From Clostridium beijerinckii HUN142 (GTDB taxonomy: Bacteria; Bacillota; Clostridia; Clostridiales; Clostridiaceae): a DNA stretch of 64,000 nt. This document shows, one piece after another, positions 40,010-48,525 of the stretch (the stretch's first letter is position 1; each line of letters starts with the position of its first letter). The notes beneath the pieces were generated by a model that searched no databases, was not told the origin of the DNA, and worked only from the letters and a program-made list of their open reading frames with translations. Made by a program: the position numbers and the translations under genes. The stretch covers positions 124,001 through 188,000 of the forward strand of contig NZ_JHXK01000012.1 in the NCBI RefSeq assembly GCF_000621745.1, written 5' to 3'.

Positions 40010-40669
40010 ATGGATAGTGATAAGGACCTAAATTTTATTAACGAAGAACGGAGATATTGGGGAAAGATTTATACGGATATAGCTTATGCTATAAGTGAAA
40101 TATCTCCTTTTATTTCAGAAAGAGACTCAAAAATAAGAAAATATTTTTCTAAATCATCTATTCTTAAGGAATATATGAAGCTTTTGGATTCTGCAGAATC
40201 TGACTGTAAGAAAAAATCTTTATTTTCAATGTTTAAATCTAGTCCTAGCATAAATTTACTTCAAGATTTCAAATCTAAAAATAAAGAAAACTTTAAGCAG
40301 TTAGAAAAATGTTCCCACTGTGAATGCTTAAACTGTGCATTTGATTGCAATTTCAAAAAATGTTCAAGCTGCAGAAGTGGTTCCCTAATTTGCTCTTGTG
40401 ATAAAGAAAGAGTTAATGTAAGAAAATTTGATAATTTTACGCTAGACCTTACTAATAACGATACTGGCATCTCTTCAAAGTATAATGTTTTAGCTGTTGT
40501 TGAAGACTGTACTTTAGATAACCTATATATCCTTTTAGAAAGTTTTAACAACTCTAACGATAAGCTGGTACTATACTATTACCCTGGAATAAAAGAAGAT
40601 AGCTATGGAGAGATAACTGATCCTAATGAATTTGATTTTGTAGTAGAAACTTACCAAAATGCAAAATAA
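40010..40669 (+). CDS. Unassigned protein with nine-cysteine cluster, pspA operon
   Basis: I do not recognise the family. Residues 1-100 are charged and helical. Nine cysteines lie in residues 101-130 in the pattern CxxCxCxxC, then C, CxxC and CxC, suggesting bound zinc or an iron-sulfur site. The last 80 residues look like an alpha/beta unit (YNVLAVVEDCTLDNLYILLE). No membrane segment or signal peptide is present, so it is probably cytoplasmic. The ATG at 40010 follows AGGTGAT overlapping the pspA stop, so translation is coupled to pspA. Length is 219 residues. GTG at 40001 is a weaker start. Confidence 0.75.
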   Translation: MDSDKDLNFINEERRYWGKIYTDIAYAISEISPFISERDSKIRKYFSKSSILKEYMKLLDSAESDCKKKSLFSMFKSSPSINLLQDFKSKNKENFKQLEKCSHCECLNCAFDCNFKKCSSCRSGSLICSCDKERVNVRKFDNFTLDLTNNDTGISSKYNVLAVVEDCTLDNLYILLESFNNSNDKLVLYYYPGIKEDSYGEITDPNEFDFVVETYQNAK

Positions 40670-40728
40670 TATTATTAAAAAACCATTATCTAATACTATA
40701 AAAATTATAGCCTAAAATTCATTTATAA

Positions 40729-40799
40729 AAACAATTAACAAGAAATGGAGATACGCCTTTATAATAAAAAGGCGTATCTCCATTTCTTGTTAATTGTTT
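40729..40799. terminator. Bidirectional terminator with a perfect 32-bp stem
   Basis: Arms 40729-40760 and 40768-40799 are perfect inverted copies with a seven-base loop. The stem is flanked by A-rich and T-rich sequence on both sides. It lies between convergent genes. The stem is two to three times longer than a normal terminator. Confidence 0.82.
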
Positions 40800-40848
40800 A
40801 TAAGTTTAAATTTTTGAAAATCAATATACTTCTTATCTCTATAATACT

Positions 40849-41298
40849 TTAACCTTCATCATACATTGAAAATTGTTGTACCTCTAATTCTTTTCTCTTT
40901 TCCATTTCATTGAAACAATAATTTATTATATCACTTCTTTTTATTATCCCTATAAAAGTACCATTATCATCGGTTACAGGCACAAAATTTTGACTTACAG
41001 ATAATGATATTAAACTTTCTATATTTGAAGTTATAGAAACAGACCTATGAGTTGTCTTTCTATATATATCTTTAACTTTAACAGATTCCATGTTTTTAAA
41101 GTTCAAATTATGAGTGTTTTTTATCTTCCACAATAGATCACCCTCTGTTAGTGTTCCAACATATTTTCCTTCTCTATCTATAACCGGTATAGCTGTGTAT
41201 CCGTAGCATTCCATTTTCTCCATAACTTGTTTCATAGTTGCATCTTGACTTTCACATACAACTTCATTTTTTGGTGTAAGAAAAAAGGCTATATTCAT
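40849..41298 (-). CDS. Two-CBS-domain protein
   Basis: CBS pairs bind adenosine nucleotides and act as energy or redox sensors. Two CBS units cover most of the 149 residues: the first around MKQVMEKMECYGYTAIPVI, the second around VKDIYRKTTH and NFVPVTDDNGTFIGIIKRS. No effector domain is attached. The ATG at 41298 was chosen because AAAGGA lies upstream; the frame to 41343 has no family similarity. The ligand and partner are unknown. Confidence 0.88.
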   Translation of the reverse strand: MNIAFFLTPKNEVVCESQDATMKQVMEKMECYGYTAIPVIDREGKYVGTLTEGDLLWKIKNTHNLNFKNMESVKVKDIYRKTTHRSVSITSNIESLISLSVSQNFVPVTDDNGTFIGIIKRSDIINYCFNEMEKRKELEVQQFSMYDEG

Positions 41299-41416
41299 AA
41301 ATAAAATCCTTTCATTCAATGTATTCGTTTTGTTCTTATTCACAAAACTATTTTATCATATCTTAGATTAAATTTCTTTAACTAAATTCTTACTTATTTC
41401 TGAATATCTACTGAAA

Positions 41417-42328
41417 TCACCTTTTTTTCTCATTATTTTCTAACTTATAGATATAATTTAAGTATGCCTCGTCTTTCAATACACTATTAACTTCGATGTA
41501 TCCATTTTCTCCTTGAAGAGTCTTTTTAACTAGAACTTCACATAAAACATTACACTTACATTTCGAACAGGTACCTACAGCTGCAAATCTCCAATTTAAA
41601 AGTTTTATAGGCGTTTGTAAATCAACCTTTTTTCCACACTTGGGACACCTTAACATTAATTTTTCTTCTTCTATTTCTATATTATCAAGATCTGATACTT
41701 GTATAGCCGGCATATTATATATGTCTTTAACGATATAATTTTTTATTACCCTCGAATTATATACTCGCCTAAATACTTCGACAGTATATTTTGCATCATT
41801 TAAAGCATCATGCAATTTTGTATCATCTACTTTGATTTTTAACTCATCTAAAGCCGACTTAAGTCCCAATGCTTTTTTATGAGCCAATATTTTAGTAACA
41901 TATTCTTGAATATCAAGATATTCATTTAACCATCTTAAATCATTATAATTATAATGATGAGCGTTAATAATTAATTCAGCAACATCATCTTTCGCCCATG
42001 AACACAAAACATCTCCATCTTCAAACATATCCTTTAATTTGCTTATAGCTTCTTCAAAAGATACTCCTTTTTCATTAAGCATATCCATATCTATTTTAGT
42101 AATTTCCGTTACTACAGGATTAATTACAGGAAATACTTTTGGCTTAATATACTCCCTAATTTCCTTTATAGGTTTCATATACTTATCTACTTTTACTGCA
42201 CCTATTTCTATAATTTCATTTTCCAAACCCACTGAATCAAACTCACCATATTTTTCAAAAAAATCTTTCTGATAATTAGTTATATTTTTTAAATTATTAA
42301 ATTCTAAGTCAATAATAATGTACCCCAT
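41417..42328 (-). CDS. DEDDh 3'-5' exonuclease with C-terminal zinc ribbon
   Basis: The N-terminal 190 residues form a DnaQ-like exonuclease. The catalytic residues are visible: Asp7 and Glu9 in IIIDLEF, Asp in CSWAKDDVAEL, and His/Asp in LHDALNDAKYTVEVF. The C-terminal part carries a CPKCG and CSKCKC pair, a likely zinc ribbon. This combination resembles sporulation-inhibitor KapD-like exonucleases in domain type but is not identical. Length is 303 residues. It lies 45 bases downstream of the MutS-like gene. The substrate may be DNA or RNA. Confidence 0.85.
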   Translation of the reverse strand: MGYIIIDLEFNNLKNITNYQKDFFEKYGEFDSVGLENEIIEIGAVKVDKYMKPIKEIREYIKPKVFPVINPVVTEITKIDMDMLNEKGVSFEEAISKLKDMFEDGDVLCSWAKDDVAELIINAHHYNYNDLRWLNEYLDIQEYVTKILAHKKALGLKSALDELKIKVDDTKLHDALNDAKYTVEVFRRVYNSRVIKNYIVKDIYNMPAIQVSDLDNIEIEEEKLMLRCPKCGKKVDLQTPIKLLNWRFAAVGTCSKCKCNVLCEVLVKKTLQGENGYIEVNSVLKDEAYLNYIYKLENNEKKR

Positions 42329-42373
42329 ACTTAATCCTTTCTAATGTTAATTTTACTTCTTTAAACTTATTTT

Positions 42374-44164
42374 TTATACATCTATCCCTGCAAGCTTCAT
42401 TAAATGGATTGCATTTTGTGTTTTACTTCTTCCTTCTCTTAGAATATAGTCAAATTTGATTTTATTATTTTCATAAAATTCTCTAAAATTATAATTTATT
42501 ATTTCTTCACTTTCATTTTCTAAGTCACATAATTCAAAATCATGAGTAGATACAAGTCCGACTCCTCCATATTTAATTAATTGTTTAATCAATACAGAAG
42601 CACCAGTATGCCTATCTCTTGAATTAGTTCCCTTAAATATTTCATCTAATAGAAAAAATACACTTTCTCCCCTTTTGCATGCCTCTATTAATATCTTTAT
42701 TCTCAGAATTTCTGCATAAAATGATGAAATATTTTCTTCTAAATTGTCTTTTGTTCTCATACAAGTATATATATTCATAATTCCACAAGAAAATTTATCT
42801 GCATGTACTGGAGCTCCGATGTAACTTAAAACTAAATTAGTACCGAGTGTTCTTAAAAATGTGCTTTTTCCAGACATATTGGAACCTGTGATTAAGGAAA
42901 CCTTTTGATTCCCAACCATTGAAAATGTATTTTTAACTGCATTTGATCCTAATAAAGGATGACCTATATTAACTGAAGTTATTTCATTTTTATCTAAAAT
43001 AACAGGATAAGTCCAATTTTCATTTTCAAATGGCAAATTGCATATACTGGTTAATGCATCTATCTTATGCATTACTTCTAACCAGCCTTTAAGCTTACTC
43101 CCATTTTTTTCTCTCCACTTTTCTAAACTTCTTAACAAGAATACATCTGAAAATAATAGTATGTTAAATAGTAGATAATAAGCATTATAAGAACTATTTC
43201 CTATCCAATCCAAGATGCTCGAAAAAGCTTTCATCTCTTCCTTACAACTTAATTTATCACTCTTTAACTTTCCTTGTAATTTCTTTAAATATTGAGAATT
43301 GAAGTTTTCCTCTTCGATTAGAAATAAAATTTTACTATAACCATATATACTATTTTTTATGGACTCAAATAATTTAATTTCTGTTCTCATACTTTTAGAT
43401 AACACCTTAACAACGATAAAATTCACCATAAAATTTAAAAGTAGAAATGATTGAGGTATTACTTTTACTATTGCTAAGTATATTGAAAAAATTGTTGCTA
43501 AAATAAAAGTACATGCAATAACGACTCTTAGTGGACTTGATGATTCTGTGCTTTCACTCCAATCAATCAAGTTGTCCAAATGCATATCTTTTGATTTTTT
43601 CAAACTACCTTCAAGAATTAAATTTTGTCTCCAAGTAGCTTTTTGACTCATTTCCTTTACAGCTTCTTGTCTTTCAACGATATCACTCTTATTAAGAGGC
43701 CCTTCATTTCTTAATAATTTTACTAGTTCTTCTCTTCCTCCTTTAGTAACTGTATCATTAATATATTGAAAAATCGAGTTATCTCCAAATACATCCAAGT
43801 CATCTACAAATGGATGTTTGTAGTCTAAATACTCTGAACCAGAATCCTCAAAACTCGCAAAATCACCACTTAATCTCTTTATTCCTTTCTCATTAATTTT
43901 TAGTATCGCTTTGATCTTTTCTCTATCTTGAATTATATTATTGTGATAAAAAATCAAAGCAATAAAAATACCTACAAAAAATATAGTTGAAATTAATATT
44001 AGATTTAATTTATTCTGATTATATAAAAAGTAATCAGTTAATAATCCTAAAAGTACTATAAACAATCTGCTCCATCCAATAATATTTACTTTATAATTCA
44101 GATCATTTTTCTGTCTTAAACATCGTTGTATGTTCCCTTTATAAAATTCTTCTGCTAAACTCAT
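42374..44164 (-). CDS. Membrane-anchored MutS-like ATPase
   Basis: The C-terminal 200 residues form a MutS domain V ATPase: Walker A in GSNMSGKSTFLR, Walker B in FFLLDEIFKGTNS and the STHDFEL switch. The N-terminus has two membrane segments (about 30-75), and two more lie near 215-255. The mismatch-recognition domain I of MutS is absent. Related proteins occur in clostridia and Bacteroidetes; their role is not known. The ATG at 44164 follows AGGAGG. Length is 596 residues. Confidence 0.85.
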   Translation of the reverse strand: MSLAEEFYKGNIQRCLRQKNDLNYKVNIIGWSRLFIVLLGLLTDYFLYNQNKLNLILISTIFFVGIFIALIFYHNNIIQDREKIKAILKINEKGIKRLSGDFASFEDSGSEYLDYKHPFVDDLDVFGDNSIFQYINDTVTKGGREELVKLLRNEGPLNKSDIVERQEAVKEMSQKATWRQNLILEGSLKKSKDMHLDNLIDWSESTESSSPLRVVIACTFILATIFSIYLAIVKVIPQSFLLLNFMVNFIVVKVLSKSMRTEIKLFESIKNSIYGYSKILFLIEEENFNSQYLKKLQGKLKSDKLSCKEEMKAFSSILDWIGNSSYNAYYLLFNILLFSDVFLLRSLEKWREKNGSKLKGWLEVMHKIDALTSICNLPFENENWTYPVILDKNEITSVNIGHPLLGSNAVKNTFSMVGNQKVSLITGSNMSGKSTFLRTLGTNLVLSYIGAPVHADKFSCGIMNIYTCMRTKDNLEENISSFYAEILRIKILIEACKRGESVFFLLDEIFKGTNSRDRHTGASVLIKQLIKYGGVGLVSTHDFELCDLENESEEIINYNFREFYENNKIKFDYILREGRSKTQNAIHLMKLAGIDV

Positions 44165-44609
44165 AATTCCTCCTAACATAATAATTTTATTTTCATAACC
44201 AATTTTCTTATTGACTATAAATTAAACTTCTTAATTCAAATTTAGACAAAACTTAAATAATTAATATACATTAAAATAACATTCTAACTTTATCTTATAA
44301 ATAAAATAAAGTATATTAAGATATCTTATTTTTAATTTACGATATTTTAATCTACCTTTTATCTTTTGTAATATATTTTATTATTATCTCATATTCATTT
44401 TAGCTATAAATAGTAATTAATTTATATATAAAATACAATATTCTATAAGTATAATATTACCATAATAAATTCGATTTATATTCCTTTGTTCAAATTATTT
44501 TTTTCATTAAATTTATAGCTATCATTAAAACACTAGCGTAATTTCTTCTTCAAGTCAGAGACATCTACTTAGAATGTGGTGATTTTCTGAGCGCTAAATC
44601 TTAAAATTA
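44165..44609. other. 445-bp gap upstream of the MutS-like gene
   Basis: Most of it is extremely AT-rich and empty of genes. A less AT-rich stretch of about 65 bases (44535-44600) stands out but encodes nothing evident. Confidence 0.4.
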
Positions 44610-44646
44610 AAAGGATTATTTCCAATATAACCTTGAAAATAATCCT
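44610..44646 (-). terminator. Terminator after the znuA-type gene
   Basis: The stem AGGATTATTT/AAATAATCCT is followed by TTTTAATTTT on the minus strand. It lies about 26 bases after the gene stop. Confidence 0.75.
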
Positions 44647-44671
44647 CAATCATTATTAAAATTAACATAGT

Positions 44672-45568
44672 CTATTCTTTAGATAAGCACTTATATATCT
44701 GATCTAAATTGTATCTCATAGCTTCTATATAATTTTTATCATCTTCTTTTGATTCCAATGTGAGTATTGGAACCACATCAGCTTGAACTTCTTTTGCTAA
44801 AGTTTCTGAAACTTTAGGGCTCGCTAAAGACTCTGAAAAAACAGTCTTTATATTATTTTCTTTACAAAAACTTACCAAGTCTTTTAATTGCTTAGGAGTT
44901 GGCTCACCCTCTGCAAATAAATTTTCTACTGATTTTTGAGTTAATCCGAAATCTCTGCATAAATACCCAAAAGCAGCATGACCTGTTATGAAATTTTTCT
45001 TACTCAATGTATCAAATTTAGGTCTATATTCACTATATACATTTTCTAATTCTTCTTTAAATTTATTATAGTTTTCCTCATAATAATCTTTATTTTTTTC
45101 ATCTAACTTTACTAGAGTATCTTTTATATTACTTGATTGAATTTCAGCATTTTTCAAACTTAACCAAGTATGTGGGTCAACTGTATCTCCCTCTTTTCTA
45201 GCTTCTATACCAGTACTCGAATCTACAACAGTCACATTAGTATTCTTAATAGCTTCATTGACTTGACTCACCCATTCTTCCATACCTAAACCATTATAAA
45301 TAAAAGCTTTACTCTTTGTTAAATCCTGAAAATCTTTAGTTTTAGGCTCGTAATCATGTGGTTCCATATTCTCTGGAACTAGACACACAACCTCTGCTTT
45401 ATCCCCAGCGATTTTCTCTGCGAATTCTTTTAACGGATATATTGAAACTGTAATTTTTAATTTATCTTCATTTGCATTTTGTATTCCAGTGTTTGCATTA
45501 GCTCCACATCCAACTAACATAAAACTTACTAATGTAGCTAAAGCTCCTGAAATTATTCTCTTTTTCAT
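44672..45568 (-). CDS. ZnuA/AdcA-type metal-binding lipoprotein
   Basis: This is the substrate-binding part of a zinc or manganese ABC importer. A lipobox LVGC places the lipidated Cys at residue 21. Metal ligands are visible: His71 in MEPHDYEP, His133 in DPHTW, His197 in TGHAAFGY and Glu246 in FSESLASP. The His-rich loop of many zinc-specific members is missing, so zinc is not certain. Length is 298 residues. No permease or ATPase gene is adjacent. A promoter and repeated TTTGCAT boxes lie just upstream. Confidence 0.9.
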   Translation of the reverse strand: MKKRIISGALATLVSFMLVGCGANANTGIQNANEDKLKITVSIYPLKEFAEKIAGDKAEVVCLVPENMEPHDYEPKTKDFQDLTKSKAFIYNGLGMEEWVSQVNEAIKNTNVTVVDSSTGIEARKEGDTVDPHTWLSLKNAEIQSSNIKDTLVKLDEKNKDYYEENYNKFKEELENVYSEYRPKFDTLSKKNFITGHAAFGYLCRDFGLTQKSVENLFAEGEPTPKQLKDLVSFCKENNIKTVFSESLASPKVSETLAKEVQADVVPILTLESKEDDKNYIEAMRYNLDQIYKCLSKE

Positions 45569-45581
45569 ATTATACCTCCAG

Positions 45582-45605
45582 TTTGCATCTGATTTGCATT
45601 TGCAA
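45582..45605 (-). promoter_or_regulatory. Candidate metal-regulator operator before the znuA-type gene
   Basis: TTTGCAT occurs at 45582-45588 and 45593-45599, 11 bases apart, and the second is part of the palindrome TTGCATTTGCAA (45594-45605). The boxes start just past the -10 element, where a repressor would block transcription. They do not match the Zur or MntR consensus I know exactly. Confidence 0.5.
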
Positions 45606-45616
45606 CTCTGTTTATA

Positions 45617-45645
45617 ATATTACTGTTAAAGTTCAAATATGTCAA
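45617..45645 (-). promoter_or_regulatory. Promoter of the znuA-type gene
   Basis: A perfect -35 TTGACA (45640-45645) and a -10 TAATAT (45617-45622) are 17 bases apart on the minus strand. Confidence 0.72.
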
Positions 45646-45685
45646 GATTAGTTAAATTCATTACACGAATTGACTCAAGCTAGAA

Positions 45686-48424
45686 TTATGAATTTAAATT
45701 AATTAAATTGTAATTATATTTATTCCTATCAAGAATAAACTTTTCTATTTCTTGACAAGTAAAAAAAATTACTTGCTCAAAATTCTCATTCATAAGAAGA
45801 CTTAATGCTTTTTCTCTTCTTTCATCATCATATTGGACAAGAGCATCGTCTAAAAATATTGGGATTCTTTTATTTTTGAACAACATATTTATAAATGAGA
45901 GTCTCAATGCTAAATATAATTGATCTTTAGCACCATTGCTTAGTATTTCTCCCTCAAACAGCATCCCTTTGTTTCTAATCTTTAACTTATAGTCTTCTGA
46001 TATCTTAGCTTCTTCATAATCATCATTTGTTAAAAAGTTAAATTTTTTTATAATCTTCTCATTCATATCTGGACCGATATTCTTCTTTATCTCATCAAAT
46101 GCTTCTTGAATCAAGTTACTAGCTAATTCTAATGCTTTAAATTCTTTCTCCAATTTTCTAGTTCTTTCTTCATTAATTAATATTTCTTCTTCTATTTCTG
46201 ATATTCCCCTTTTTCCTAAATACCTTTTCTCTATAAGATGTTCTAAATCCTTTATCTCTTTCTCGACTTTCAATAGTTCGTTAGACTTTGCTCTAATCTC
46301 TGAGTCTATTTCCTCTTCAGATTCATAAGAATACTTTATGTCCTGATTAATAATTTCCTTCATCTCTTCCTTTATTTCATCTATATTTCTATCCTTTATT
46401 AGAACCTTATATGTTTCCTCTACACTTTTTAATGCATTTTTAATTTCATTCATTTTATTTATCTTTTCTTTATACTCTTTTAACTTAATATGCATATCTA
46501 CTATTTCTATATTGTCTAATCCAAGTACAAGAGTTTTTTTTCTTATCTCATCATCTTTATCATCTAATTGTTCATTTATATTTTCTATATCCTGATTAAT
46601 TGTGCTAATCTCGTATTCTTTTATAAGTATTTCTTCCTTTTGTTTTCCATAGATTTCCAATTGTTCTAGTACCTCATCTAAAGACTTGCAGCCTAAAACA
46701 TTATACAAAGATGCTATTACACCTTTATTTCTATTATAATTTGATTTTAATTTAGTAATATCATGTCTGCTAATTTCATCCTCCTTATTTTTTATCAATA
46801 GGGTCATATTATCTTTATAGCTTCTATATTTATCATATTGATTTATCTTACTAATAAAATCCTCATGGGATACTGAATTAGTCTCTTTTATATAAGTATC
46901 TAATCTTTTTTCATATTCTTTTATTTTTTCTTTCAACGTATCAATTGATATATTATTTTTCTTAATAAATTCTGCATTTTTAATTAATAGCGAATATTTT
47001 AAATATAATATACCTATTGAGATAAGTATAAGTGTACATATACTTACAATAGGAATTATTTGTTTCAATATACTATATATAAAAATAGAAATACAGGTTA
47101 CCCCAGTAAGATAAATATATTTTATTTTTCTATTAAAACTCTTTAAGTCTTCTTCGGATTTACTGTAATCCTGATTTTCCATTTTATATTTTAATTCTTT
47201 TAATCCTTCCTTATAAGAATTAAGTAGTTTCTCTATTTCTTCTCTATTATTTTTTATAAACTCTAAATTACTGATATTGGAAGCTTGTTTGTTTACATCA
47301 ATCTTTAATTCAGATATTGAATTTTTTATATTTATGATATCATTAAGTTTTTCTTCTAAATTCTTTTGATCAACTTTCAACGTATATATTTTTTCCTTTA
47401 TGTTATTCCCCATTGAAGAAAAAACCTTATAATTTCTTATCTTCTCGTTTCTCACTCTTAATTCTTCTTCTAATTCACAAAGTTTATTTAATTTTTCTTG
47501 TTTTATGTCTAATAAACTTAAATATCTGGCACACTTTTCATTAATTTCATCCAAATATTCAGCTGTTATATATTCATCACCCTTTTTAAGCTCTTCAATT
47601 ATGGCATCTTGTTTTCTTTTAAGTTGCTCGCCTTTAACTAAATAACTACTTATTTCTTTGTAGTCTTTTTGAAGCTTTATCTTCTTAATATACCTTTTGT
47701 ATAAATCTAACTTTTGAATTTGTTCTTTTATACTACTTTTAATATCTTTCTTCCTTAGTAAGTTTTCTTCATTTTGCACGTTTTCTTCAGCTAATTTATA
47801 TGCTTCCCACAATTCTGTTTTAAGCGAATTATTTCTTTCTTTTAATGAATCAATCTCCCCACCTTTCCTTATTCCTAGCAATTGCTTCTTTTTCTTTTCT
47901 AGCTTCTCAATTACTTTTTTCACAGAAGTATTTTCATCTCCAACATTGTAAACATTTGTTAGCTTCTCCATTATTTCTTCTTCTTTATCTTTTGATATAA
48001 CTACTCCTAATTGACCTATAAATAACGTCTTTATAAAAGTAGATAAATTTATATCGAAAAAATATCTTCCTGGTTCATTCTTATATTCAATTTCTAAACT
48101 TTCTCCAGTTATTTCATCTAGAACTTCACATTCATCTTCTTTTTTTGTTGTACCAAATCTTCTTTTTATAATGTACTCTTTTCCTTCATGTTCTATTATT
48201 AATTCCCCCGAGATCTTCTCTCCAGATAACGGTAAATATCTTTTTCTATCATTTAATTTACTTCTAGAATTTTCAATTCCATACAACCATATCTTAATAA
48301 AATTCTCAATTGAACTCTTTCCCTTTTCATTTTTTCCATAAATAAGATTGAATCCTCTATCGAAATCTAAGCTTTTATCTTTAAGTCCTGCAAAAGCTTT
48401 TATATTTATTCTTTTAACTATCAA
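45686..48424 (-). CDS. YhaN-like SMC/Rad50-type ATPase
   Basis: This large ATPase pairs with a metallophosphoesterase as SbcC does with SbcD. Walker A is in YGKNEKGKSS near residue 35. Walker B is in IPIFLDDALVQYDD close to the C-terminus, preceded by the signature LSNGAKDQLYLAL. Two long coiled coils flank a central hydrophobic hairpin (about 435-478) that looks like two membrane segments. No CxxC zinc hook is present. The start codon is TTG, with AGGTGG seven bases upstream. Length is 912 residues. The YhaO-like gene is directly upstream. Confidence 0.88.
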   Translation of the reverse strand: MIVKRINIKAFAGLKDKSLDFDRGFNLIYGKNEKGKSSIENFIKIWLYGIENSRSKLNDRKRYLPLSGEKISGELIIEHEGKEYIIKRRFGTTKKEDECEVLDEITGESLEIEYKNEPGRYFFDINLSTFIKTLFIGQLGVVISKDKEEEIMEKLTNVYNVGDENTSVKKVIEKLEKKKKQLLGIRKGGEIDSLKERNNSLKTELWEAYKLAEENVQNEENLLRKKDIKSSIKEQIQKLDLYKRYIKKIKLQKDYKEISSYLVKGEQLKRKQDAIIEELKKGDEYITAEYLDEINEKCARYLSLLDIKQEKLNKLCELEEELRVRNEKIRNYKVFSSMGNNIKEKIYTLKVDQKNLEEKLNDIINIKNSISELKIDVNKQASNISNLEFIKNNREEIEKLLNSYKEGLKELKYKMENQDYSKSEEDLKSFNRKIKYIYLTGVTCISIFIYSILKQIIPIVSICTLILISIGILYLKYSLLIKNAEFIKKNNISIDTLKEKIKEYEKRLDTYIKETNSVSHEDFISKINQYDKYRSYKDNMTLLIKNKEDEISRHDITKLKSNYNRNKGVIASLYNVLGCKSLDEVLEQLEIYGKQKEEILIKEYEISTINQDIENINEQLDDKDDEIRKKTLVLGLDNIEIVDMHIKLKEYKEKINKMNEIKNALKSVEETYKVLIKDRNIDEIKEEMKEIINQDIKYSYESEEEIDSEIRAKSNELLKVEKEIKDLEHLIEKRYLGKRGISEIEEEILINEERTRKLEKEFKALELASNLIQEAFDEIKKNIGPDMNEKIIKKFNFLTNDDYEEAKISEDYKLKIRNKGMLFEGEILSNGAKDQLYLALRLSFINMLFKNKRIPIFLDDALVQYDDERREKALSLLMNENFEQVIFFTCQEIEKFILDRNKYNYNLINLNS

Positions 48425-48525
48425 AAGCTTCCACCTCTTTCATTAAATCCACTTGCGTACAAATTATTTTCATATTGTTTTTAAATATATTAATTCTACA
48501 ATGAAAAAGTATATTTTCAATTAAC

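Noticed and set aside
44672..45568. Full zinc ABC transporter operon
   Set aside because: Only the binding lipoprotein is present. The neighbours are a MutS-like ATPase and the YhaN-like ATPase, which are not transporter parts.
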